This document shows, in pieces, positions 6,487-14,005 of a stretch of 14,646 nucleotides of DNA; position 1 is the first letter of the stretch, and each line of letters begins with the position of its first letter. Made by a program: the position numbers and the translations under genes. Under the pieces are notes generated by a model. It had not been told where the DNA came from. It saw only the letters and a program-made list of their open reading frames with translations, and did not search any database. Source of the stretch: an uncultured Chitinophagaceae bacterium (GTDB lineage: Bacteria; Bacteroidota; Bacteroidia; Chitinophagales; Chitinophagaceae); assembly GCA_946885665.1 (NCBI GenBank), contig CAMPGT010000075.1, forward strand, positions 1 to 14,646, in the 5' to 3' direction.

Positions 6487-7341
6487 CTAGTCGGCGGTGG
6501 GACATTGATACGACGTGAGGTTAAAGGAGAAGGTAACCTCTGCAATGATGTACTGATCTTTTTGGTTCGGCAGGCCTCTTTGCCTACCCTCGATGCCGAT
6601 GATCTCGCCAACTTCATACGAGCGGTCCTGCATCAGTTGGGCGATAGACGGATCGCCGTCGATATGCGGAAATTTATCAGCCCCAACGTATGTTTTGCTG
6701 ACATCGTCAAGGTAATCGGTATTCGTAAAGCGGTGAGTGATTTCGACGCCTACATTCATCCGGTCGTTGATGGCGTATTTGGCGCCTACCCCAAACGGCA
6801 GGCATATACCCATGCTGCTGTAGGGCTTTCTGTCGGGATATGCCGGGTTGCCCTGCCCTTCGGTGCCCAGCTCGCGCAGCATGATCTTTCTGCCGCGGTA
6901 GTAGGCATACGGGTCGTAACTGAAAACGCCCACGCCCAGTGTTACATAAGGCGTGAACCTGTGGTAGGGATCGGCCGGGATGAACTTGAAGAAATTGAAG
7001 TCGCCGTGGAGGGCAATTTCAAAAACCCTGGAGTTGAAACTGAGGTTCCTTCTGTGCTGGAACTCGTTTTGCGTATTGTAAATGTCGGAATAGCCCAGCT
7101 GCGTATAATGACCGCTGATTCGCAGCGCCACGTAATTGTTGAATTGTTTGCGGAAGAAGATGCCGATCGCCGGTTTCAGGCGGTTTAAACGGGCCCTGGT
7201 GTTCAGGTCGCCGAAATAATGTGATACTCCGGCCGAAAAGCCGATCTCCCCTTCCATAACCACGCTTTCATACTGTGCCTTACCTGTCAGACCTGCAAGC
7301 AACGCTGTCAACAGCACAAAAACTAAAGCGGATCTCTTCAT
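6487..7341 (-). CDS. porG: PorG-like outer membrane beta-barrel protein (DUF6089)
   Basis: This 284-residue protein has a signal peptide (MKRSALVFVLLTALLAGLTGKA, then Gln23) and an eight-stranded-barrel pattern starting GEIGFSAGVSHYFGDLN. Further family-like segments are RFTPYVTLGVGVFSYDPYAY and GVGAKYAINDRMNVGVEITHRFTNTDYLDDVS. These match the DUF6089 family, which includes PorG, an outer-membrane component associated with the PorK-PorN ring of the type IX secretion system. The frame is open further upstream to 7467, but that extension runs into nadK and lacks a signal peptide, so the start at 7341 is right. The position directly before uppS and bamA is the conserved PorG neighbourhood. A T9SS role is inferred from family and context. 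Confidence 0.85.
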   Translation of the reverse strand: MKRSALVFVLLTALLAGLTGKAQYESVVMEGEIGFSAGVSHYFGDLNTRARLNRLKPAIGIFFRKQFNNYVALRISGHYTQLGYSDIYNTQNEFQHRRNLSFNSRVFEIALHGDFNFFKFIPADPYHRFTPYVTLGVGVFSYDPYAYYRGRKIMLRELGTEGQGNPAYPDRKPYSSMGICLPFGVGAKYAINDRMNVGVEITHRFTNTDYLDDVSKTYVGADKFPHIDGDPSIAQLMQDRSYEVGEIIGIEGRQRGLPNQKDQYIIAEVTFSFNLTSYQCPTAD

Positions 7342-7402
7342 AAACGCAATATAATAATTAAGCACTAACGTCTGTGCCCTGTTTTTCTTGCACAACCTTT
7401 CG

Positions 7403-8281
7403 TTAATTCCTGGTATCCAACCCCCAGGACAGTTTTTCGCGAAGCGTTTGCAGGAAGTTGTTCTCATTGAGCCTGACGAGGTTAATGTTGAAAGACTCCC
7501 GTCTGACTGCCAGTAATGTTTTTTTATCCACTATCTGTTTCCGCGAATCCAGGGCACATATAAAATGGTCGGTTCTGCCTTCCACTTCAAAAGATATCAC
7601 ATTGGTATCAGAAACAACTATCGGCCGCACGTTCAGGTTGTGGGGTGCCACGGGTGTTATGACAAAGCTGCCGGATTCGGGGAAGACCACCGGCCCGCCG
7701 CAGCTCAGCGAGTAACCTGTTGAACCGGTTGGGGTAGCCACAATCACCCCGTCGGCCCAATAGGTGTTGAGAAACTCGCCATTGAGGTAAGTATGGATCT
7801 TGATCATTGGCGACGTGTCGGTTTTATGAATGGCAAACTCATTGAGGCCATACGGCTGGCTGTCGAAAAGCATCTTATCGCCGTCCAGATGGATCAGGGC
7901 GCGGTTGTCGATTACATAGGTCCGGTTTACCAGCGCTCTTACTGCAGAGTGCAAAGCCTTGCGGCCGATGCCGGCAAGGAAACCGAGCCTCCCAAAATTG
8001 ATGCCGAGAACAGGTATATTTTTGTTTCGCACGAGCGTTACCGTGTCGAGCAGGGTACCATCGCCTCCCAGGCTGATAACAAAATCGATCGATTCGTTCA
8101 GTTCATCGGCGGTGTGGAACACTTCGGCAGCAGTGGATTCCTCGAAACATGACCTGATCTTGTCGTAAAAAGGAGAAAAAATGACGGTCCTGATATTGTA
8201 TTTGGTGAGCTCATTGAAAAGCTGCTGCACGTCCGATTGCTGCTCGGTTTCAATACCCCTGCTGTAGATGGCTACCTTCAT
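7403..8281 (-). CDS. nadK: NAD kinase
   Basis: The enzyme phosphorylates NAD+ to NADP+ in the cytoplasm, using ATP or polyphosphate. The 292-residue protein shows the full family set: GGDGT (72-76) with catalytic Asp74, GINFGRLGFLA (93-103), the NE pair (147-148), an ADG turn (176-178) and the glycine-rich PTGSTGYSLSCGGP (184-197). The start MKVAIYSRG is normal for the family. Its ATG lies 8 nt after the end of the Omp85 gene, so the two are almost certainly co-transcribed. A 61-nt gap separates it from the PorG-like gene. Confidence 0.97.
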   Translation of the reverse strand: MKVAIYSRGIETEQQSDVQQLFNELTKYNIRTVIFSPFYDKIRSCFEESTAAEVFHTADELNESIDFVISLGGDGTLLDTVTLVRNKNIPVLGINFGRLGFLAGIGRKALHSAVRALVNRTYVIDNRALIHLDGDKMLFDSQPYGLNEFAIHKTDTSPMIKIHTYLNGEFLNTYWADGVIVATPTGSTGYSLSCGGPVVFPESGSFVITPVAPHNLNVRPIVVSDTNVISFEVEGRTDHFICALDSRKQIVDKKTLLAVRRESFNINLVRLNENNFLQTLREKLSWGLDTRN

Positions 8282-8289
8282 GCAGACAT

Positions 8290-9720
8290 TTAAAATTCGT
8301 TCTTAAAATGTAAAAATAGCCCGTTTTGACCTAATTGGTTAAAGCTGTAATCAAACCGGAACACAAAGTCGTAAAAGGTAACCACATCTATACCAAACCC
8401 GGCGGTATACAGCATTTTATTGGTCAGTGAGTTTTCGGGAAACATTTTATTATGCGAATAGCCGACGTCGGTAAAGGCTTTTGCATAAATAGTAAAGGGA
8501 ATTTTATCGTGGGTTGTCGATTGCAGGAAGGTGGGTATGTTAAACCGCAACAGCTCTTTGCGTATCGTTTGCCGCCCCATGATACCGGCTACGCCATCAA
8601 TCACATATTTCTCCAGGCCGCGCAGGTAAAAATCCTGGTAGCCAAATAGCTGGCTGTTGTAAAAAGGCTGGTCGAACGGAAGCCTCAGCAGTCCCTGCCC
8701 CTGCCAGTTGAGCGACCATTTTTTGCCGAGGTCAACCGCCTTGCTGTATTTCGCGGTAAGCTGCCACATTTCGGTGTAAGAGTGAATGCCCCTTTTGAGA
8801 AGGGATATCTCTCCCATCCAGCCTTTAAGGGGGTATGGAATGTAATCGACATTATAGTGGCGCAGCGTGTAGGAAATTTCGGGCAGGTCGAGCCGGTACA
8901 CGCCGTCTTTATAATATTTGGGATTAAGGCTGATTATGTTCCTGTCGAGGTTCAGCCGGGTGTAGGCGAAGCGCAGCGAATGAAAGGTTCTCAGCCCCGG
9001 CCGGTAATCGTACTCAATGTATCCCGCCCAGGTTTTAAAGGCCGACAGCGAATCGGTGAATTGCTGCTCGTTATCGATGGTGGCATAATTGATCTCCTTG
9101 CTGCTGGCGTACGACAGCCCGACTTTGTAGCCGTGTTTTAAAGTTTTGTCGGCATAGGGCTGTTCGTATTCAAATTTCAGTTGCTTCGAGTAGCCGGCAA
9201 TCAGCCACAGACGCAGCTTGTCGTTTCTTCCCGACACGTTGTAATGCGTGAACTTGAAACCGTAATTCAGCCGGTCGGTGCCGTATCCCTGCTTCGCCCA
9301 TTCGGCCAGGTTCCTGTCGACCGGTTTAATGTAGGGGATGGGAAAGACGTACCACCGTTCGGTTACATCGATCGAAACATTGACGATATACCCATGAATG
9401 GATTTGAGGGCCACCACCGCGTTGATGAAGAGCCGGGTGTTGATGAGTTGTTCCCTGGCAATCTCGAATTGTTTCACCAGTTCTGAAAGCTGCACCGAAT
9501 CGCCTGGCCTGAAGGGCAGTTCCCGTTCAATTATATAGTTTTTGGTGCGCTTGTTACCGGTAATGTCAATTTCTCCAACAATGAAGTAGGCGTTGGGAGA
9601 AGGGTCTTTTTTGGTTTCGGTAAAAGAGGTTGAATCAGGTACGGATGGTTGTGCATTAGCCGCAATGCCGGAGCACAAGCATAGTATTGCTAATCCGAAA
9701 TATTTTTTCCACATTGGCAT
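8290..9720 (-). CDS. Single-POTRA Omp85 superfamily outer membrane protein
   Basis: This 476-residue protein has a signal peptide (cut after ANA, before Gln24) and one POTRA domain at about 46-122. The POTRA is recognisable from FIVGEIDITGNKRTKNYIIERELPF and VNVSIDVTERW. A C-terminal Omp85 barrel follows, with the loop-6 motif LRGLEKYV (Arg367-Gly368) and a final Phe in HFKNEF, as expected of an outer-membrane beta-signal. With one POTRA it is not BamA. It belongs with the short D15/surface-antigen Omp85 proteins, whose substrates are mostly unknown; insertion or export of a specific protein or lipid is the general expectation. It lies between a CBS-domain gene (9 nt upstream) and nadK (8 nt downstream). 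Met3 (MWKKYF) is an alternative start. Confidence 0.88.
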   Translation of the reverse strand: MPMWKKYFGLAILCLCSGIAANAQPSVPDSTSFTETKKDPSPNAYFIVGEIDITGNKRTKNYIIERELPFRPGDSVQLSELVKQFEIAREQLINTRLFINAVVALKSIHGYIVNVSIDVTERWYVFPIPYIKPVDRNLAEWAKQGYGTDRLNYGFKFTHYNVSGRNDKLRLWLIAGYSKQLKFEYEQPYADKTLKHGYKVGLSYASSKEINYATIDNEQQFTDSLSAFKTWAGYIEYDYRPGLRTFHSLRFAYTRLNLDRNIISLNPKYYKDGVYRLDLPEISYTLRHYNVDYIPYPLKGWMGEISLLKRGIHSYTEMWQLTAKYSKAVDLGKKWSLNWQGQGLLRLPFDQPFYNSQLFGYQDFYLRGLEKYVIDGVAGIMGRQTIRKELLRFNIPTFLQSTTHDKIPFTIYAKAFTDVGYSHNKMFPENSLTNKMLYTAGFGIDVVTFYDFVFRFDYSFNQLGQNGLFLHFKNEF

Positions 9721-9729
9721 GCATATAAC

Positions 9730-10389
9730 TCAAATGCTCAGGTAATTCATCAGGTGGTCGTAATTGTCTTTCAGCTCGTTCTCGTACAGTTCCTCTCCGA
9801 AATAATATTTTACCTGGTAGTCGTATCGCTGAAAGGTAGCCACGATATCGGAAATTTCAAACTTGTTGATCTTGATCGTGACGAGGAACGAATCGGAGCC
9901 GTTGTCCCAGGAAGTATTGAGCTGTGTGATCTGTGCGTCGTTGGTTTCTATCAGCTTGCTGATCTCTGCGAACGAGAAGTTCCGCTGGTCCATTTCAAGC
10001 ACCAAAACGCCGCCCGGTTCGCTTGCGCCGGTTATTTTGCCCAGTTGCCGGAGCAGGTCGCCAATAACAATGATGCCGATAAAATCACTGTCTTTTTCGA
10101 CCACCGGAACCACTGTAAGGTGGTAATCGTTAGCGGTTTGCACGGCGTCGAGAAAATGCATGTTGCCATGAACGGAAACCTTCGAGAAGTGGGTGCTCAC
10201 TGATTCGAGCTCAGCCGTATCTTCCAGGTTCATGAGGTCATCTTCATATACCAAACCCACATACTTGTCGCCGGCCACCACAGGAAGCTGTTTCACATAA
10301 AACTCCGCCATTAATTCCATAGCCTGAAAGACCGAGTCTGTCAGCTTAAGTGAAGGAATGGAGGACGATATCATCTCTTTGTTTAGCAT
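9730..10389 (-). CDS. CBS domain pair protein with C-terminal ACT-like region
   Basis: This 219-residue soluble protein has two CBS motifs, about residues 5-60 (ending LPVVAGDKYVGLVYEDDLM) and 68-125 (ending VVPVVEKDSDFIGIIVIGDLL). A CBS pair normally binds adenine nucleotides such as AMP, ATP or SAM and acts as a sensor. Residues about 128-200 contain VLVLEMDQRNFSFAEISKLIE and FLVTIKINKFEISDIVATFQRY. That beta-alpha-beta pattern resembles an ACT regulatory domain, as in AcuB-like proteins. No catalytic domain is attached. The gene is close to Omp85 and nadK; a link between nucleotide sensing and NADP supply is attractive but is inference only. Confidence 0.85.
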   Translation of the reverse strand: MLNKEMISSSIPSLKLTDSVFQAMELMAEFYVKQLPVVAGDKYVGLVYEDDLMNLEDTAELESVSTHFSKVSVHGNMHFLDAVQTANDYHLTVVPVVEKDSDFIGIIVIGDLLRQLGKITGASEPGGVLVLEMDQRNFSFAEISKLIETNDAQITQLNTSWDNGSDSFLVTIKINKFEISDIVATFQRYDYQVKYYFGEELYENELKDNYDHLMNYLSI

Positions 10390-10425
10390 ATCTCTCCGGT
10401 AATCTTATAATACAGACGTCACTTG

Positions 10426-11202
10426 TCAGGCAACCGCTGCGGGGGTGTTCAATTTTGTCAAAAATTTATGAAGAATTTCATTGAACTCATGTGGCTGCTC
10501 CATCATGGGGGCGTGGCCGCATTTATCTACAAAATGAAGTTCACTGGTAGATATGAGCTTGTGAAACTCTCTTCCAACAAACGGCGGAGTAATGGAATCA
10601 TTGTTTCCCCAGATCAGCAGGGTAGGTTTCTTGATCTGGCTTATTTCTTCTCCCAGGTTATTGCGTATGGCGCTTTTGGCCAGGGCGATGATCTTGATGG
10701 CCTTGATACGGTTGTTTACCGTGTCATACACTTCATCAATCAACTCTTTTGTAGCGATTGCGGGGTCGTAAAAGGTCATTTCCGTTTTCTTCCTGATGTA
10801 TTCATAGTCGCCACGCTTGGGGTAGCTGTCGCCCATGCCGCTTTCAAAAAGCCCGGAACTGCCGGTAAGGATAAGCGATTTGATGCGGTCGGGGTGCTTT
10901 AGCACGTAAAGAAGGGCTACGTGCCCGCCGAGCGAATTTCCCAGAAGGTGTGCATTCCGGTAGTCGCGGGTTTCCATGAATTTATGGACGAATTTCTGGA
11001 GGCCGCCAACGGTAGTGTGAAGGAGGTCGAGGTCGAACAGTGGCAGCATGGGCACTACCACTTTATTGTGATGACGGAAGTACTCGATCAGTTCGGAAAA
11101 ATTGCTAAGTGCACCAAACAAGCCATGAAGCAGGATCAGCGGCTCACCGGTCCCCTCTTCTATGAATTTGAATTTTTCCACCTGTTTGATCTGGTAATCC
11201 AT
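10426..11202 (-). CDS. Alpha/beta hydrolase fold protein
   Basis: This 258-residue cytoplasmic protein has the complete alpha/beta-hydrolase triad. LILLHGLFGALSN (22-34) carries the oxyanion HG, GNSLGG (88-93) has nucleophile Ser90, WGNNDSITPP (198-207) has Asp202 and CGHAPMMEQP (228-237) has His230. No signal peptide is present. The pattern is that of the MhpC/BphD-like C-C hydrolase and esterase group, but the substrate cannot be read from the sequence. The gene lies 43 nt downstream of cvpA and 36 nt upstream of the CBS gene, on the same strand. Confidence 0.9.
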   Translation of the reverse strand: MDYQIKQVEKFKFIEEGTGEPLILLHGLFGALSNFSELIEYFRHHNKVVVPMLPLFDLDLLHTTVGGLQKFVHKFMETRDYRNAHLLGNSLGGHVALLYVLKHPDRIKSLILTGSSGLFESGMGDSYPKRGDYEYIRKKTEMTFYDPAIATKELIDEVYDTVNNRIKAIKIIALAKSAIRNNLGEEISQIKKPTLLIWGNNDSITPPFVGREFHKLISTSELHFVDKCGHAPMMEQPHEFNEILHKFLTKLNTPAAVA

Positions 11203-11245
11203 CAGTTGTTGCTTTCTGCGTTCAATATTCGCTAAAATATTTCTT

Positions 11246-11710
11246 TTAATTTAAAAATGGCGCCTGTATGATCCGAGCCAGGGGCTTTACCCAGTGGTAC
11301 ACTTTTGATGAGGATGCGGTTTCCTCGCTGATAAGCCTAACCTTTTCCGCGAAATATACCATAACGCTGAAAATCAGCGTGTATAAAAGTACGTAAAAAA
11401 AAATTCCCCCTATCCTATTCAGCCATCCGATTGGCGTGAGGCCAACTACTTTTTCAATTAAGCGTGCGCCGAGATTTACGACAAGCACCACCAGGCTGAA
11501 TACCAGTACAAAAGATATTATAGAAAGAAATCTTGGACTGATATGCAAAGTGTTTTGAAGGTAGCTGGCAGCAACGTCTGAAAATTGAAAGGCCGCCATC
11601 AGCCCGAGTATCCACGCGATGATGGAGAAGATGGCGACGATGAGACCATTTTTCATGCCGCTGATCACGGCGATGAGCATCATGGCGAGAAAGACGATGT
11701 CGAGGACCAT
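11246..11710 (-). CDS. cvpA: CvpA family inner membrane protein
   Basis: This 154-residue integral membrane protein has about four hydrophobic segments (roughly 3-20, 22-43, 62-84 and 100-122). It begins MVLDIVFLAMMLIAVISGMKNG, and the pattern D-hydrophobic-G-x-x-x-G near the N-terminus is typical of the CvpA/colicin V production family. CvpA homologues affect envelope integrity and, in some bacteria, colicin V export; the molecular activity is not settled. The glycine-rich segment GWLNRIGGIFFYVLLY (94-109) matches the family's conserved GxxxRxxGxxxG-like element. It starts 30 nt after the original end of the broken yqeY gene and is followed by the hydrolase gene. Confidence 0.88.
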   Translation of the reverse strand: MVLDIVFLAMMLIAVISGMKNGLIVAIFSIIAWILGLMAAFQFSDVAASYLQNTLHISPRFLSIISFVLVFSLVVLVVNLGARLIEKVVGLTPIGWLNRIGGIFFYVLLYTLIFSVMVYFAEKVRLISEETASSSKVYHWVKPLARIIQAPFLN

Positions 11711-11740
11711 GGGAAATAGTTTGGGATTGCCGATTGCCGC

Positions 11741-12187
11741 CTACAGCATTTCCTTCACCAGCGTGCTGATGGTTTTTCCATCTGCCCGGCCCGCCAGCTT
11801 TTTGTTGGCGAGGCCAATCACTATTCCCATTTCATCTGGTGAGGTAGCGCCGGATTCCGCGATCACTTATGCTATTTCCTCCCTCAATTCATCGGCTGAA
11901 AGCTGTTTGGGAAGAAATTTTTCGATCACTTCAATTTCTTCTTCCTCCTTTTTTGCCAGCTCAGGCCTGTTCTGGGTGGTAAAGATTTCAAGGGAATCCT
12001 TTCTTTGTTTCACGAGCTTCTGAAGCAGCCTGACCTCATCTTCTTCTTTCAATTCACCGCCCGCGCCTTCAGCCGTTTTTGCCACAATGATGGCGGCTTT
12101 TATGGCACGCAGGCTGCGAACCGTCTTTTCGTCTTTTGCCAGCATAGCCGTTTTCAGCTCGGGCATAATTCGTTGTTCGAGGCTCAT
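11741..12187 (-). pseudogene. yqeY: GatB/YqeY domain protein interrupted by one in-frame stop codon
   Basis: The first 106 codons encode a normal YqeY N-terminus (MSLEQRIMPELKTAMLAKDE; LRAIKAAI; FLPKQLSADELREEIA) and then meet TAA at 11867-11869. Without any frame change the family's C-terminal half follows for 41 residues (VIAESGATSPDEMG; GLANKKLAGRADG; ISTLVKEML) to a TAG at 11741-11743. The restored length, 148 residues, is exactly the usual YqeY length. A single substitution (for example AAA, GAA or CAA to TAA) therefore explains the break. YqeY resembles the C-terminal tRNA-binding part of GatB; its own role is poorly known. The codon right after the stop is GTG, so reinitiation of the C-terminal part is conceivable. 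The gene lies 10 nt after gldC. A sequencing or assembly error is a real alternative. Confidence 0.9.
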
Positions 12188-12197
12188 ATTGATATAT

Positions 12198-12542
12198 TTA
12201 GACTTTATTTTCCTTTATCTGGCCCTGCTGAAACTTCATATGAAACTCCTGGGCAAACTTCTTCATGTCGTTCACCAGCTCCGTTTGCCGGGTTGACCTG
12301 TCGAGCGTATCGGCCATGGACATCATTGTCTGAAAATAGAAATCGGCCATCTCATCCACCATCATTTTTTTGGTCCACAGGTCGATCCTGAGCGCCGTTT
12401 TTTCTTCCCCGTCCCAAAATCCGAGGATCATGGCCTTCGCCTTCCGGGCGGTGTCCATCGAGCTTTCGGTGGCCGACCAGCTAATGTTCTCCGGCATTCT
12501 CGTGTCGTCAAGCGTCACGTCTATTTTTATTGTCGATTGCAT
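12198..12542 (-). CDS. gldC: Gliding motility protein GldC
   Basis: This is a small soluble protein of 114 residues. Hallmarks are IKIDVTLDDTRMPENISWSA (residues 5-24), KAKAMILGFWD, ALRIDLWTKKMMVDEMADFY and a SMADTLDRST segment. These match GldC of Flavobacterium-type gliding bacteria. GldC assists gliding motility and is not a structural part of the core secretion machine. The frame stays open upstream to 12734, but that extension has no family similarity and would cover the divergent promoter region, so Met at 12540-12542 is the start. It heads the long minus-strand cluster; gldB, its usual partner, is not next to it. A TACCTTTG box (12549-12556) lies only 6 nt before the ATG, without a matching -33 element. 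Confidence 0.93.
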   Translation of the reverse strand: MQSTIKIDVTLDDTRMPENISWSATESSMDTARKAKAMILGFWDGEEKTALRIDLWTKKMMVDEMADFYFQTMMSMADTLDRSTRQTELVNDMKKFAQEFHMKFQQGQIKENKV

Positions 12543-12659
12543 AGGCGGCAAAGGTAATGTTTGGAACCCAGATACCCTTTGGGATAAGGGGCGGCGGCTG
12601 CATAAAATACTGTCACCCGCAAATGGGTGTAAATACCAGCTTTTCCATAGTAGTTGCAC

Positions 12660-12691
12660 TTTGCATCCAGACTTTATTATGTCTACTTTTG
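12660..12691 (+). promoter_or_regulatory. Bacteroidota-type promoter for the T9SS cargo gene
   Basis: TTTG (12660-12663), a 20-nt spacer and TACTTTTG (12684-12691) fit the consensus TTTG/N17-23/TAnnTTTG exactly. The -7 box ends 41 nt before the ATG at 12733. It also shows that the open frame upstream of 12733 is not coding for this protein. Confidence 0.72.
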
Positions 12692-12732
12692 GAGTTGATC
12701 CCGCAATCCGAAATTGCAATAAATCCAAACCC

Positions 12733-13932
12733 ATGAAACAACACTACCCCAAAGTGCCGTTTTTCCTCATTTTTTTTGCACTCTTGCTGTATGAACTTCC
12801 CTCAGCATTCTCGCAATGCACCTGCTCGATGGGAGCGGCGCCAAATGAGATAAAACATACGGTGGTATTGAATCCCGTTATCTCTTCAAACCTTACTATC
12901 ACTTTTCCAAAATTTGATCCGTCTATCGGTACACTGAGCTGTATCCGGTTTGAAGATTCAGTGTCCATTCAGTCATCGTTAGGAGTGAGGAACCTGGATA
13001 CCGTAGATAAATCTTATCGTTTTCGTCTTTCTGTCACCACCGACATCACCGGACCTTCGTTTACCGTAAATGATTTCAGAGATGTGATTTATGGACCGGA
13101 CCCGCTCGGCGCATTCGGAACTGCTACCGACTCGATAAATTATGGGCCGGACACGGTTTACAACAACGTGGGGCACCAAACGTACACTTCGAATGTTATC
13201 CCGTTTTTCGGCGCCGGCGAAACGGTGGATTTTGCATATAGCATCGGCGGCGGCGCGGTATCACTGGCCGGCGGATTGAATTTTAGCCAGGCAATCAAGA
13301 CGACCACATGGGGAGTGTTCACTTTAACATATTACTGGTGCGAAGGCGCACCGCTCGCGTCGGGAATTAAAAATTTCACCGCTACAAAAAATGATGATGT
13401 CGTTAACCTGCAGTGGCAGGGCAATGACGATGATGCAGCCAATAACCTTTATGAAATTCAATTAAGCTATGATGGAAAAACATTTACAACCATTCAACAA
13501 ACACGTGGCGGCACAGATGCTGCTAAAACTCCTTCAGCAAAATACCAGTATCAATATTTCCCTGATCAACCTGCTGACAGAAAACTGTATTTCCGGATCA
13601 AGCAATCAAACGGAAACACCGTAAAATATTCGACTATCAAAATAGTCGATCCGGCATCGGGCTTTGCCGGCGCGAAACTTAAGATCTATCCCAACCCGGT
13701 GGCCAATAAGATCAATATGAACTTTCGCGAACCGGTTACCGGCAATTTGCAGGTAGAAGTGGCCAACCAGGTAGGACAGGTCGTGTATTCCGGTAACCTG
13801 CGGCTCAATAACGCCAACAACGCCCAGGTTACACTCAGGGATGCTACACCCGCCGGCATTTACTTCCTGAGGGCCTACAGGCCGGATGCCACCGACGAGG
13901 TGTACTCCGCAAAGCTGATAGTAAGCAAATGA
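12733..13932 (+). CDS. Secreted protein with type IX secretion C-terminal sorting domain
   Basis: This 399-residue protein has a signal peptide (hydrophobic residues 9-20, cut near SAFS/Gln28). Residues about 40-205 contain ITFPKFDPSIGTLSCIRFED and a WGVFTLTYYWCEG end, which resemble the 'choice-of-anchor E' beta domain found in surface proteins; that match is moderate. Residues about 211-305 look like a fibronectin-III-like sandwich (IKNFTATKNDDVVNLQWQG; LYFRIKQSNG). Residues 315-399 are a clear type A T9SS sorting domain (LKIYPNPVANKINMNF; GQVVYSG; ATPAGIYFLRA; SAKLIVSK). The protein should cross the outer membrane through T9SS and be released or anchored after removal of this tail. Four Cys residues (29, 31, 70, 203) are present. 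No enzymatic motif is seen. An upstream extension to 12370 was rejected because it overlaps gldC and lacks a signal peptide. Confidence 0.9.
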   Translation: MKQHYPKVPFFLIFFALLLYELPSAFSQCTCSMGAAPNEIKHTVVLNPVISSNLTITFPKFDPSIGTLSCIRFEDSVSIQSSLGVRNLDTVDKSYRFRLSVTTDITGPSFTVNDFRDVIYGPDPLGAFGTATDSINYGPDTVYNNVGHQTYTSNVIPFFGAGETVDFAYSIGGGAVSLAGGLNFSQAIKTTTWGVFTLTYYWCEGAPLASGIKNFTATKNDDVVNLQWQGNDDDAANNLYEIQLSYDGKTFTTIQQTRGGTDAAKTPSAKYQYQYFPDQPADRKLYFRIKQSNGNTVKYSTIKIVDPASGFAGAKLKIYPNPVANKINMNFREPVTGNLQVEVANQVGQVVYSGNLRLNNANNAQVTLRDATPAGIYFLRAYRPDATDEVYSAKLIVSK

Positions 13933-13953
13933 GCCGGATTGCAGAAAGAAATC

Positions 13954-13983
13954 TTTGTCTTAATAGCCAAATTGCTATTTTTG
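13954..13983 (+). promoter_or_regulatory. Bacteroidota-type promoter for the DUF4290 gene
   Basis: TTTG (13954-13957), an 18-nt spacer and TATTTTTG (13976-13983) match TTTG/N17-23/TAnnTTTG exactly. Transcription should start only a few bases after 13983. That makes the ATG at 13988 unlikely as a start and favours the ATG at 14006, where the family's MEYNT begins. Confidence 0.68.
13962..13982 (+). terminator. Weak hairpin plus T run after the T9SS cargo gene
   Basis: AATAGC (13962-13967), loop CAAATT and GCTATT (13974-13979) form a 6-bp stem ending in a run of five T (13978-13982). It lies 30 nt after the stop of the cargo gene and could end its transcript, but the stem is short and AT-rich. 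It occupies the same bases as the spacer and -7 box of the next promoter. Confidence 0.35.
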
Positions 13984-14005
13984 TCTGATGCACGATATGG
14001 AGATC

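Noticed and set aside
6478..7188. Long plus-strand ORF (236 codons) opposite the PorG-like gene
   Set aside because: It is antisense to a gene with a signal peptide and family motifs, and its translation has no recognisable domain.
7342..7467. N-terminal extension of the PorG-like gene
   Set aside because: It overlaps the 3' end of nadK, and the signal peptide begins at the Met encoded at 7339-7341.
12370..12732. N-terminal extension of the T9SS cargo gene
   Set aside because: It overlaps gldC on the other strand, crosses the promoter at 12660-12691, and would bury the signal peptide.
12543..12732. A small gene in the gldC-cargo gap
   Set aside because: No short frame there has convincing coding character; the gap is explained by the divergent promoter region.
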